Below, one piece after another: positions 34,726 through 46,899 of a DNA stretch of 64,000 nucleotides. Origin of the DNA: Serripes groenlandicus. Taxonomy: Eukaryota > Mollusca > Bivalvia > Cardiida > Cardiidae. Position 1 is the stretch's first letter, and each line of letters opens with the position of its first letter. The notes beneath the pieces were generated by a model that was not told where the DNA came from, ran no database searches, and was given only the letters and a program-made list of their open reading frames with translations. The stretch lies in NCBI GenBank assembly GCA_031761405.1, contig JASEVX010000008.1, positions 70,249,717-70,313,716 of the forward strand. Reading direction: 5' to 3'. Made by a program: the position numbers and the translations under genes.

Positions 34726-35354
34726 TATTACAGAAATTTGGATTTATAACTTCCGGAAAGTCAAAAAAACCTTACAAGTTGTTATTTGAACTTGTTTTAG
34801 AAATAGACGACGAGTGTTATTACACGCAAATTATCACACATAAAATAACTTGTGCTTGTTCCTTTATCGTGTACGTATTATCATATTTAATTATTTCCTC
34901 TAGAAGTTTTTTTTGTTTCGATATTTTCTTTTCATCCAATGAAAACGTACGAGTATCGTGACTGCATATCACTGCATCGAAAAGTTCGCTCTGGACACAA
35001 TTTTAGGAAAGACGGTATAGCAATTTTTTGCAAAGTTCATACACATTACCTATTGACGGGAAACATCGCCGGCTTCGCCGTCGATTTGTTTACCCGTATA
35101 AACACACTTTTATGCATCCGCAGAAGATGGCAAATAGTTTTACAGATGGCAGAAGGAGAAATTGCTCATGATGAGAAATTTGTACTTTAATCACAATGTT
35201 TTTAATTTTGTTCAATTATCATATGTTTTCTGCTGTAGAAACCACCTGTAATTCTCTCACTATGTGGGAATGGGTTAACTGGTTGCAACAGATAATTTTT
35301 TATAATTGCTTATTATTATAATATGAAATTTTTCATTTTATCGAAATGTTTCTT
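34726..35354. other. Unassigned DNA
   Basis: No recognisable gene. Open frames of about 80 codons (34704-34961, 34939-35190) show no family resemblance. Confidence 0.5.
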
Positions 35355-36044
35355 AGCTCACCTGTCACGTAGTGACAAGGTGAGCTTTTGTGATCGTCCA
35401 TCGTCTGTCCACAATTTCTTTTGAACACGATAAGTCTTCATTTATTATCCGATGTTTACCAAACTTATTCAGTAGCTAGATATACATGAGAGCTCGGTTC
35501 CTTTCGAAAACCATGCCTGATGTAATTATGTCCCCTTAAAATTGGCAAAATTGTTATAATTGACTTTGTAAACACGATAAAAAATTCATTTATTTGTCAC
35601 ATGTCCTTTACATTGATTTATAAACATGACATTGTGACCATGACCTTAGTGCGATCTTTTACAATCAAATATCATCATTGACTTTGGATGACCTTCACCA
35701 TGACTTTTTGAATGAATGAATGAATGAATATTGTTTTATGGCGCATCGACAGCTAAGGTCATTTAGCGCGCAATTAAATTTAATTATTCATGATCCCTGG
35801 GTAAACAAACCAGTACTAGGCTAGAAAATGTGCCTTGCCCAAGGGCACTCCACCATGACCGTAGTGCCGCGACTGGGGATCGAACCCGGGACACCCGGTT
35901 TCGAAATCCCCGACGCTAACCACTCGACCACAGCGGATTCCTCCATGACTTTTTGACCTTCTTTCTTATTTTTGTAGAGCAATTAAATTAGGACCCTAAA
36001 AAAATTACTCAGGTGAGCGATATAGGGCCATCATGGCCCTCTTG
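35355..36044 (+). mobile_element. HINE-like element, family F
   Basis: Start AGCTCACCTGTCACGTAGTG; the 5' hairpin is nearly perfect (AGCTCACCT/AGGTGAGCT and GTCAC/GTGAC). The 3' motif CAGGTGAGC at 36010, hairpin GGGCCATCATGGCCC, CTTG at 36044. The interior unit resembles family C (GAGAGCTCGGTTCCTTTCG). Contains SINE-1 on the minus strand. Confidence 0.85.
35712..35942 (-). mobile_element. tRNA-derived SINE (SINE-1), copy 2
   Basis: Reverse-oriented relative of 6230-6467, with B-box GGTTCGATCC and A-box intact and an (ATTC)n tail. A 14-bp duplication CCATGACTTTTTGA flanks it at 35698-35711 and 35943-35956. Confidence 0.93.
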
Positions 36045-36050
36045 TTTTTT

Positions 36051-37170
36051 AGCTCACCTGTGCACGAAGTGCTCAGGGTGAGTTATTGTGATCGCATTAT
36101 GTCCGGCGTCCGTTGTCCGTCGTCAGTCGTCCGTCGTCCGTCAACATTTTCTCCTCTGTAACCGGTGGGTCAACTGGGATCAAACTTCACAGAAAGCATC
36201 CTCGCAATGTCCTCACCAGAATTCCTTAAAATTTTTGGGATCCATGCAGAATTCTGGTTTCCATGGCAACGAAATGAAAAAAACTTCAAAATTCTTAAAA
36301 ATCTTCTCCTCCCAAAGTGTCAGGCCGATTTTCAAATTATTTTGTAGAAATGATCCTTGGGTGACCCTCTATCAGATTCCTTCAAGCCATGTTGATTGGT
36401 CGAAAAACATGGCCCCCAGTGGGGGGGGGGGGGGGGGGGGGGCTATTTTGCCAATATGGCTATAGTGCAAACTTAAAAAATCTTCTCCTCCAAAAGTGTC
36501 AGGCCGATTTTCAAATAATTTTGTAGAAATGTTCCTTGGGTGACCCTCTATCAGATTCCTTCAAGCCATGTTGATTGGTCGAAAAACATGGCCGCCAGGG
36601 GGGGCGGGGCTATTTTGCCTTATTAGGCTATAGTGCAAACTTAAAAAATCTTCTCCTCCAAAAGTGTCAGGCCGATTTTCAAATAATTCTGTAGAAATGT
36701 TCCTTGGGTGATCTTCTATCAGATTCCTTCAAGCCATGTTGATTGGTCAAAAAGCATGGCCGCCAGGGGGCGGGGCTATTTTGCCTTTTATGGCTATAGT
36801 GAAAACTTAAAAAATCTTCTTCTCCATAAGTGTCGGGCCGATTTTCAAATAATTTTCTAGAAATGTCCCTTGGGTGACCCTCTATCAGATTCCTTCAAGC
36901 CATGTTGATTGGTCAAAAAACATGGCAGCCAGGGGGCGGGGCTTTTTTGCCTTATATGGCCAAAGTGAAAACTTAAAAAATCTTCTCCTCCGAAAATGTC
37001 AGGCTGATTTTTAAATAATTTTGTAGAAATGTTCCTAGGGTGACCCTTTATCAGATTCCTTCAAGCCAAGTTGATTGGTCGGAAACTATGGCTGCCAGGG
37101 GGCGGGGCTTATATAGCTAAAGTGAAAAAAAAAACAGGTGAGCGATTCCAGGGCCATCATGGCCCTCTTG
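36051..37170 (+). mobile_element. HINE-like element, family A, copy 3
   Basis: Starts AGCTCACCTGTGCACGAAG only six T after the CTTG of family F, and ends at GGCCCTCTTG. About five units. One unit carries a run of 22 G at 36421-36442. The 5' flank of the tandem units contains repeated GTCCGTCGTC. Confidence 0.88.
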
Positions 37171-37407
37171 TTTATTTCTTAAAATAAAATCGTAAATATT
37201 CTTATTCGAAAATAGTATTTGAATATTCGTCTGTTTTTCGAATATTCGAATATTGGAATATTCGTTCCCATCCCTCCTTTTATACAGACAAAATTCCTCA
37301 TCAAACCTTTATTAAATGGAATATCCATACAAGTTTTGGCTAAAGCTGGAGAATACCATAGAAAAACACTCTAGGACCCGGGGGAAGGGTCAGAATGCCT
37401 GGAGTGG

Positions 37408-37630
37408 ATGGGTTACACAGACAGGGATGGTTATCCTATCAAGAGGGTTACTTGGCCTGATGGCAGATGTACACAGACCCTTGTTCAGCGGTTGATCTTG
37501 ATGATTAGACATAGGTCCGAGCTGGTAGAGGTTGACACACATGGAAATTGCATGGATGTCAGGGCGTCGTCAGTGTGTGTCCAGAGGGTCCTGCCTTGGG
37601 CACGAGCCTGCATGCATCTTCTGATGTAGG
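37408..37630 (+). pseudogene. Zinc-loop protein fragment (X2)
   Basis: Same as 13504-13830 for the first 50 codons (GYTDRDGYPIKRVTWPDG). A net deletion of 67 bp after codon 50 removes the SHLCH...C...GHL cluster and shifts the frame into VCVQRVLPWARACMHLLM then stop. Inactive. Confidence 0.6.
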
Positions 37631-37837
37631 TACACTTCTTCTTCGCCTCAACTTCATTTGTTTCCGAGCATATCCATCATGGTCAGTGTTGGCCCCGAAT
37701 TTTATAACGTGTGGCACATTTGGGTGTTAGTCCGTGTTATTTGTATATGCGCCGTCAGTTGATTTTTCACATAATTTTTGTCTTTGTAGCTTAATTAAGC
37801 TTCAATTTGAATTCAATGGACTTTTCGTGTGGTTTTT

Positions 37838-37989
37838 AGCTCGACTTTTGAAAAAAAAGAGAGCTATTGTCATGACCCTGGCATCGTCTGCGGCGTGGTC
37901 GTCCAGTTAAGGTTTTTTGTTCAGCTCAGCTTTTTTTTTTCTGTATTCTCCTTATCAGTTAAGCGTCTGTGCTGTACGCGGTGCTCTTG
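37838..37989 (+). mobile_element. 152-bp miniature HINE, family D type
   Basis: Start AGCTCGACTTTTGAAAAAAA with hairpin AGCTC/GAGCT and CTTTT/AAAAG. End GCGGTGCTCTTG. X1 at 14011-14022 has the same surroundings without it (TTTTCGTGTGTTTCTTCTC). It has no tandem units and no 3' copy of the subterminal motif. Confidence 0.75.
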
Positions 37990-37999
37990 TTGCTCTTCA

Positions 38000-38570
38000 G
38001 AGTAAGTTTGGGGTGACTCTAGCTGACGGTCAGCACTACTTCCTGAAGGAATTGCACATCCAGCAGCAGAACAAAGTTTGCGCAAGGAATTTCCGGGTCC
38101 ATTATTGACAGAGTGTAGGGCACGGTGTGCACGTAACTGGAAGTTGCTGGAAAACGTCTTGTCTTTGGGTAAGGAACGTTTAATGGCTCTATTTGTCCCC
38201 TCGACTTTCTGTGTGTTATAATTAGCCTGGTAAGTTGGACCGTTTCATCTCCAAGGCAATATTCAATCATCTCCATTAAGATTTTATTGTTCTCCTCCTT
38301 CTTTTTGTCTATTTTGAAAGTGCTGGATAGAAAAATACTGTTGAAAAGCCAGTTATTATTCGTTTCCCCTATGCACACTGCTGAATTGATCATGCGCAGA
38401 CTGTGATTCCCTGCAAAGCATTGCTTTATAATGGACATCATGACGTGCGTGTAATCTAGAATATTTTTTTCGATTTCTTCTTGATGATATAATGAAGTTC
38501 AGCCTGCTCATGTCTAATTCGAACCTGTTTTGTGTGTACTGCCGATATGCTTTGGTTTTCCCTGGCACGA
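38000..38570 (-). pseudogene. Mutator-like transposase, C-terminal part (X2)
   Basis: Minus strand: PGKTKAYRQYTQNRFELDMS, then (shifted) MMSIIKQCFAGN, CIGETNNNWLFNSIF, EENNKILMEMIEYCLGDETV, followed by the same C-terminal motifs as X1 but with more frameshifts. It begins abruptly at 38570, where the deletion relative to X1 17573-19455 lies. X2 keeps the segment around 38260-38380 that X1 lost beside its TA insertion. Confidence 0.65.
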
Positions 38571-38992
38571 TAAGATAACAGTGTAGGAAAAGGTATATAC
38601 CTATGAGACATTGCTGCTAACATCTGGAACAGATTTTTGCCAAAACTGACTTTGGAATGTATGATGCATGTAAAATAATGTGAAAAAGAATGAAATTTTA
38701 AAGCAAATGTGGGCTATGTCATTAAATGTTAATTAACATCACCACATTTAAGTTTTCAATGACTACTAGTGCATTTGACATGTTAAAAACACCCAAACAG
38801 ACTGAAAACTAACAAAAAAACCATTTGAGGTGGGATTTATAAGTCCCTTTTTAAGAATTAAAAAATTCTATTTTTGGTCAAGGGTGGACATCCTATTATA
38901 AGTGTACAGAATAGCACAGTGCACAGAGGGTAAAGGGAAATTGCTACTTTTCCATAACCGTTCATCCAAATTGATTGAAATTTTGTTTGTAA

Positions 38993-39258
38993 GTCCGCAA
39001 TAGACGGCCATATGCTGAAATGTAAAAATTATGCCGTTTATCGAAAAACAGAATTTGATTTAGGTCTAGGTTACAATACACCAAATAAATTCCTTCTTTG
39101 TTTCCATTTAAATCGACCAATTTCAGTCCGCAATAGACGGCCATATACTAAAATGTAAAAATTATGCCGTTTATTGAAAAACAGAATTTGATTTAGGTCA
39201 ATGTTACACTACACCAAAAAAATTCCTTCTTTGTTTCCATGTAAATAGACCAGTTTCA
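38993..39258 (+). repeat. Two tandem copies of about 134 bp
   Basis: GTCCGCAATAGACGGCCATA occurs at about 38993 and 39127, each followed by the same sequence to CAGTC. X1 has one copy, so the second arose in X2 or its right flank. Confidence 0.8.
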
Positions 39259-39665
39259 GTCCTCGCTTGTCACACTTTCTAAGCGTTTCTCATGTAGGAC
39301 ACCATATATCATTGAAAAGAGTTACCTCCTAGCTTTAAAACAATCCTAAGAAAATGTGGGGTCGTGCATTATGCAAGAAAGAACTCACCAGGCGAAAATG
39401 GTAACCGTCATTTTGGACCAAATCGGACCCGGACAAAACCGGTGTTTAGCATTCTCTACTTTCAATTTCAAACTAGGTCAAAATACTAAAAGGGATCAAA
39501 TCAATCATTTCCAGTGCATCCTATACATATTCACAATGCATTTAAACTCAATGTCATATATTCAATTCATTCTGGTGATGGTATACACTCATTTATACGC
39601 AAACAAAGGGTTTTTTAGGGACTATAGTAGATCAGCAAGTCATTGGATGTACTTATCGTAATTTG
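39259..39665. other. Unassigned DNA
   Basis: No recognisable gene; a 101-codon frame at 39356-39661 resembles nothing I know. Confidence 0.5.
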
Positions 39666-40112
39666 ACCTCAAAGGGAAGTAATTCGGATTGGCTTGCGGG
39701 GCAGACAATTTTGTCCAGAGAATTTCAGATGAATATATGGGATTGAAGTTGTCTCCCATTGGACAATAATGATTTTGTTGGAAGTCGAAAGTGTTGTTTA
39801 TTAAGTTGAATAACCTGTGACTGATTTATAATAAAAATAGTGCTTGGTTTTAGCTATGTTGACACATTAAGAGCCATTTTTAGAACATACTGTATTTTCT
39901 GAAATTGAAAGTAAAATTGAGTGCGGGATTTGACCTCCTAGCTCTGTCAAAAAACAGTTAACATGTGAGTTTGTTTTGCTTTTTTGGTAGTTCTAAGAAT
40001 TAACTTTAGTTTGATACAGGTATATGTGTTAATTCATTTGCTAGTAACAAACCATAACCCATAATGCTATAATGGTCGCCTATGGAAAATGATTTACTTC
40101 CCTTTGACCTAA
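39666..40112 (+). mobile_element. MITE family H, copy H4 (uninterrupted)
   Basis: About 447 bp with inverted ends (CAAAGGGAAGTAATTC left, GATTTACTTCCCTTTG right). It provides the unfilled target for the HINE at 20196-24779. No coding capacity. No clear flanking duplication. Confidence 0.8.
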
Positions 40113-41848
40113 TGGCATGTTTTTCATTTAATTGTTTAAGTGGAAATGTCTCACATTCTTTTCTTGAAATATAACGAGCAATTTTTATGCTCCCCAATTT
40201 AGCATATATATATAGTTGTTGCTTTGTCTGTCCTTCACACTTTGTCAATCACACTTTATTTGCATTGAGCATATTAAATCTAAAAGTACTGAATATATTT
40301 CAATGAATCTTGAAATATACATACATATCAATAAGAGAGAGTGCATAAATTATCTCCCTTGTTAGACTTTATATTTCCATGTCAGGACCATAACTTGAAC
40401 AACTAAATATATTTTGATGAAACTTGAAATGTATACAGATATTAAAGAAAGGAAGTGCATTACACAAGAACCATCCGTCCGTCACAATTTATTTGCATTG
40501 AGCTTAAATCTAAAAGTACTGAATATATTTCAATGAAACTTGAAATATACATAAATATCAATAATAGAGAGTGCATAAATAAACTTATAGTGAATAATTT
40601 TCAAGTTATCTTCCTTGTTAGACTTTATATTTAAATTTCAGGACGATAACTCCAAAAGTATGAAAGATATTTCGATGAAACTTGAAATGTAGATAGATAT
40701 TAAAGAGAGGAAGTGCATTACACAAGAACCATAACTCTATAATAAATGATAAAAATTAACTTATTTTTATCATTTTCTTTTAATGAAGTCTGTATTAAGT
40801 GATCGTACGGTACTATCAGACAATGCCTATTATCACTTGACAAAGCCCTTATGAGCAGCATCATTCGGTTCCAACGGTTCCTTGTTTTTAACTGCTGTGG
40901 AAGGTAAAAAGGGGCTTTCGGACATCCGCGACAAATCTGGATCCACGGATGGGTTCATTTTGATCAAAATCTGCACCCTTCAAATCCTCTGTATCATTTT
41001 AATTACTGCGAATGATTAGGTTCCCCGACATGCAATAGAAATGCACTAAATCCACACAAATTGCACCTTTCCAAATACCCCTTTTTTTGTGTCGTTTGAG
41101 AAAAATCAACCAGAATTCAGTGTTTTAGCCCAAATTTTGCTAAGAAAAAGGGTTTTGTCCCCATATTTCTGTGTTTCAAATGCTTTAATTTATCCTAGAA
41201 ACTTCCTAACTATCAAATGAATCATTGATGTAACAGAAACCACCCCTGCTTTCATAGTTATAGCACTCTTATATTTTCACATTCAAGAAATTTTTACTCT
41301 GCACCCTTTAATTTCTTAGGCATAGAATAGACAACATAAAGGTGTTCAGTACTGTATATCTGGGCTATAAAAGTGTTATATAGTAACATGAAACAGTTCA
41401 ACTTTATTCTGAATGAAAATCATTCCAAAACAGCATTTTAAGTGAGAAATATCATCTAAATATAGATTTTTCAAGCAAAAAAAGGAGCTCATGTCTTTAA
41501 AAAGTAATTAAAATTAGATTAAATTTTTATATAAAATTAGACAGATTTAATTTTTATATCAAATTTACATATTGTCTTGTTAGATGAACTCATTGAAAGT
41601 GAAAAACATCATAAAATACTTTTCAGTATGATAAAACAAGACCTAATTAAATGCTGAAAACATTCAATCATAACCTGAGGAAGCTTTCAATAAGTCAGCA
41701 AACAACACCGTACTGAGCAAAGGGTGATTGCTGTATTTTGCTAACCGTTGAACGAAATCAACCGAAATCTTTGAAATCTTATCCGGGTTATTCATTTGTA
41801 TACTAAAATGGTTTTGTTATGCGGTAAATAAAAAAAAACCTTTCTCTT
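40113..41848. other. Unassigned DNA with a diverged tandem repeat
   Basis: At about 40246-40730 a unit containing TTTATTTGCATTGAGC and AATATATTTCAATGAA recurs about every 235 bp with half-unit similarity, in the style of HINE interiors, but without recognisable ends. 40745-41848 shows nothing I can name. Confidence 0.4.
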
Positions 41849-42315
41849 TAGATCAAAGGGAAGTAAATCAGATCGGCTTGCCAGGCAGACAATTTTGTCC
41901 AGGGGGTTTTCAGATGAATTCATACCGAAGTGGTCTCCCATTGGACAATAATGATTTTGTTGAAAGTTGAAAGTGTTTAAAATAAAGTTGAATACCCTCT
42001 GACTGATTTGTAAACAAAACATTGTTTGCTTTTAGCTTTATTGACAGCTTGGGAGTCATTTTTAGAACAACATGTATTTTCCAATATTGAAAATAAAATT
42101 CACTGCGATATAAGGGTGACCTTTGATTTGACGTCATAGCTAAAAAAAAAAGAAGGTTGGATAGCATGTGAGTTAGTTGTGCTTTTTTGGTAGTTTTGAT
42201 AATGAACTTTGATTGAATATATTTTTCTGGGTTAGTTCTACTGTTGGAAAAGAGCCATAGCCCAAAACGCTACAATGGTCGCCTATGGAAAATAAATTGC
42301 TTCCATCAGACCTAA
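41849..42315 (+). mobile_element. MITE family H, copy H5
   Basis: Full-length relative: starts AGATCAAAGGGAAGTAAATC and ends near CAGACCTAAAATT (diverged). It shows the unfilled site GCTTTTAGCTTTATTGAC for the family-D HINE. Confidence 0.78.
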
Positions 42316-43979
42316 AATTGGATAAAACTGCTGTTTAATGTAGAACATTTTGAATATGGTCTATATGGAGAAGACATCCATCCGCATGCATACCCCGACC
42401 ACACTCTGGATCTGAAGGATGTTAACTAGTCAAGATCGTTGAAGAGAAGACCCAACACCATGAACCTTCACGACCCGGGATATGATCAGAGTTGGGACTT
42501 TTTATATTGTCCCCTCCAGTCATGTCTCAATTTGTGTTTGTTTAAAATCTTCAATTGTCAACGTTGGAATTATATAGGAAGGATTCAATCCATGATCTAG
42601 CAAATGCGGATTATATTATATCTGTCATCTGACAGTCTAGCAGGTAAGTCTCTAGAGTGAGAAAGGTGGATGTTTGGAGCGCCCTAGATGGGCTAAATTG
42701 TTTAGGTTCAAGGCAACTCCTATCCGTTTTAGTGCTCCAGAGAGCTTATATCTTGCCTCACTGTGCCCGCGACAGTGTATCAAGAAATGTAGTGTTGTGA
42801 ACATCACACTTTGTGCAGACCGAGGAGCCGCCCAAAATGTGATATCCTATGCTCCCTGTCAAGAGATTGAATTTTAGCCTCAGTCTCGTCACGCACCTGT
42901 CCACCTTTTTCGAGGTGTGGTAGGCCTGTGGCGGACTGACACTTATCCCACTTGCTTTGATTGGCCCCATTCACATTTTCCAGAAAATGCAGGGTATTGT
43001 GACAAGAATGACACACACCGAGGATCGTTTCGTATTCCTGTCTGTTCCTCTCGTACTTTACTTATGTTCTTAAATCTCATCACTTTCTTGTTTGTGTTAC
43101 TTATAAAATGTACCAGGTGGCCATACATAGCAAGGACGGAGTATTAGGTAATACACCCTCTCTGTATAGATTGTCGGTTGACTTATTATTTAAGCATAAG
43201 GGCTATTTACCAAACAGCAGGAACATTGTGAATTTTTGGATATTTTTCATAGTAATTCATTAAATTACATATTATAGTTCGGGATAATCACAGGGAATCA
43301 AAGTTATTTATTGATCTTGGTAGCCTATAACAAGTTGAAGGGAAATCCACTACCCACCTTTGACAACCGTATTCCTGCATATTTTCGTGTCATATAATTA
43401 ATACATCGGATCGTTTTGATATCCTTTTATAGCGAGTATTGATTCGGTGTAGATATCAACCTAAGGTACGCACCTTAATAAGTTTTTATTATAAAACATA
43501 AAAGCAAATGAAAACCAACCTCGATGTTATCTTTTGAATTTACCTAATGTTGATTGACTAAGAATCGCAAGTGTGTGTATAAAAACATCACAAAACGTTA
43601 GACAGGTTAAGTAAACACATCCATTATTCAAATGAGGAAATGGGATTGAAATCGGAAATTAATTGAAAGGCATATGCATGTTGATTTCGTGAACATTCCG
43701 GTCTTGCAGTTTGTATTGGTCAAGGAAATGTATCAATTTATGCTGCGATTCACGTTTAAACAAATGGTAAACACATTCCAAAGTTTTCACTCAGGAAAAT
43801 TCTTAATCCATTGTGCTTACTCACCGTTGAATGCATGCTTGAATGCATGCGTAATCATACAACGATACATGAAACAAATCGGCAACATACTTACAACTTT
43901 CCCACATATAGTCACGTTTTGACCCCTCAGCAGCAGACGACTCAAATAGTGTTGCGAAATTAGAAATTGTATATGATAA
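42316..43979. other. Unassigned DNA, possible old LINE remnant
   Basis: On the minus strand at about 42760-42970, a frame reading VDRCVTRLRLKFNLLTGSIG followed by SSVCTKCDVH recalls the Cys-containing tail after the reverse transcriptase of CR1/Jockey-type LINEs, but it is short and the preceding frame is broken. The rest, including 43140-43940, shows nothing recognisable. Confidence 0.3.
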
Positions 43980-46018
43980 TGATTCATGTATCAGAATGAC
44001 TTCAACTCTAAATTATACTTTCATGTATCACAATGACTTCAACTCTATAAACTAATTATACTTTCATGTATCACAATGACTTCAACTCTATAAACTAATT
44101 ATACTTTCATGTATCACAATGACTTCAACTCTATAAACTAATTATACTTTCATGTATCACAATGATTTTGACTCTATAAACTAATTATACTTTCATGTAT
44201 CACAATGATTTCAACTCTATAAACTAATTATACTTTCATGTATCACAATGATTTTGACTCTATAAACTAATTATACTTTCATGTATCACAATGACTTCGA
44301 CTCTATAAACTAATTATACTTTCATGTATCACAATGATTTTGACTCTATAAACTAATTATACTTTCATGTATCACAATGACTTCAACTCTATAAACTAAT
44401 TATACTTTCATGTATCACAATGATTTTGACTCTATAAACTAATTATACTTTCATGTATCACAATGACTTCAACTCTATAAACTAATTATACTTTCATGTA
44501 TCACAATGATTTTGACTCTATAAACTAATTATACTTTCATGTATCACAATGATTTCAACTCTATAAACTAATTATACTTTCATGTATCACAATGACTTCA
44601 ACTCTATAAACTAATTATACTTTCATGTATCACAATGATTTTGACTCTATAAACTAATTATACTTTCATGTATCACAATGATTTCAACTCTATAAACTAA
44701 TTATACTTTCATGTATCACAATGATTTTGACTCTATAAACTAATTATACTTCATGTATCACAATGACTTCAACTCTATAAACTAATTATACTTTCATGTA
44801 TCACAATGACTTCAACTCTATAAACTAATTATACTTGCATGTATCACAATGACTTCGAATCTATAAACTAATTAGTCTTTCATGTATCACAATGATTTTG
44901 ACTCTATAAACTAATTATACTTTCATGTTTCACAATGATTTTGACTCTATAAACTAATTATACTTTCATGTATCACAATGATTTTGACTCTATAAACTAA
45001 TTATCCTTTCATTTATCACAATGACTTCGACTCTATAAACTAATTATACTTTCATGTATCACAATGATTTCGACCCTATAAACTAATTATACTTTCATGT
45101 ATCACAATGATTTCTACTCTATAAACTAATTATACTTTCATTTATCACAATGACTTTGACTCTATAAACTAATTATACTTTCATGTATCACAATGACTTC
45201 GACTCTATAAACTAATTATACTTCCATGTAACACAATGATTTCGAATCTATAAACTATTTATACTTTCATGTATCACAATGATTTCGACTCTAAACTAAT
45301 TATACTTTCATGTCTCACAATGATTTTGACTCTATAAACTAATTATCCTTTCATTTATCACAATGACTTCGACTCTATAAACGAATTATACTTTCATGTA
45401 TCACAATGATTTCGACTCTAAACTAATAATACTTTCATTTATTACAATGATTTCGACCCTATAAACTATTTATACTTTCATGTATCACAATGACTTCTAC
45501 TCTATAAACTATTTATACATTCATGTAACACAATAATTTCGACTCTAAACTAATTATACTTTCATGTATCACAATGACTTCGACTATATAAACTATTTAT
45601 ACTTTCATGTATCACAATGACTTCGACTCTATAAACTAATTATACTTTCATGTATCACAATGACTTCGACTCTATAAACTAATTATACTTCCATGTAACA
45701 CAATGATTTCGACTCTATAAACTAATTATCCTTTCATTTATCACAATGACTTCGACTCTATAAACGAATTATACTTTCATGTATCACAATGATTTAGACT
45801 CTAAACTAATTATATTTTCATTTATTACAATGATTTCGACCCTATAAACTATTTATACTTTCATGTATCACAATGACTTCGACTCTATAAACTATTTATA
45901 CTTTCATGTATCATATATTTTCTTCTACTCTATAAACTATTTATACTTTCATGTATCACAATGACTTCTACTCTATAAACTATTTATACTTTCATGTATC
46001 ACAATGACTTCTACTCAT
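43980..46018 (+). repeat. 43-bp minisatellite, about 47 units
   Basis: Unit of the form ACTTTCATGTATCACAATGA + (TTTTGA or CTTCAA) + CTCTATAAACTAATTAT. Period 43. In the left half two variants (GATTTTGAC and GACTTCAAC/GATTTCAAC) alternate; the right half is more diverged, with some units shortened by 4-5 bp. Confidence 0.95.
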
Positions 46019-46536
46019 TTTTGTCAATACTTTTTCAAAGGCGTCTGGTTCAGGTTGGTGAAATCGGAATTGAATGGCCATAATGCAACTGTTATTATCA
46101 GCATTGAATCCATCAAATCATTACATATGGACTCGCATTTGATACATATTGCTGCACTAGTAACGAGCAATGTTGACCAGGATTAGAATGCCCGAATGTA
46201 CAGGCTTACCTTAGTGTTTGCTGCCTACAGATGTTGTTTAAAGTCGTGCACTGGGTGTTTTGTTAAACGTGTTTCACGTCGCGTAACGGGCAAAGCGCTC
46301 CTACCTATAAATGTCTACAGAACAATAACGTTAATTGTAATGTCACATTGGAAATAAATCGTTTTTAATTGTTCAAGATATTTTAAAATATATGTGTATA
46401 ATTTGAATAATTTCACAATAACCTTTAGTCTTTTATTTCAATCCAGATATGTTGATAATTGCTGGTTAATGTATATATACGAGGTGTGTTTAAATATTCT
46501 GTCAATAACATGGAGAGAAAAGTAGTTTCGTCAATT
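46019..46536. other. Unassigned DNA
   Basis: No gene recognised. A donor-like AAG|GTAAGC on the minus strand near 46215 has no open frame before it. Confidence 0.45.
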
Positions 46537-46899
46537 AAAAAGTCATAATCTCACTGCAAAAGTCATATGCAGAAGTCATAGTATCACTGCAAAAGTCATA
46601 ATCTCACTGCAAAAGTCATAATTTCATTGCAAAAGTCATAATCCCACTGCAAAAGTCATAGTATCACTGCAAAAGTCATAATCTCACTGCAAAAGTCATA
46701 ATCTCACTGCAAAAGTCATAATTACATTGCAAAAGTCATAATCCCACTGCCAAAGTCATAATCTCACTTTAAAAGTAATAATCTCACTGCAAAAGTCATA
46801 ATTTCACTGCAAAAGTAATTTTCACTACAAAAGTCATAAGCTCACTGCAAAAGTCATAATATCACTGCAAAAGTCACAATCTCACTTCAAAAGTCATAC
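46537..46899 (+). repeat. 20-bp minisatellite, about 18 units
   Basis: Unit AAAAGTCATAATCTCACTGC with point variants in the ATCTC part. Confidence 0.95.

Noticed and set aside
34704..35190. Two overlapping 83-85-codon frames, considered as following exons of the beta-secretase-like gene
   Set aside because: No aspartic-protease motif (DSGTT or equivalent) and no matching splice sites.
46200..46330. Possible minus-strand exon ending at AAG|GTAAGC
   Set aside because: All three frames before the donor contain stops close by.
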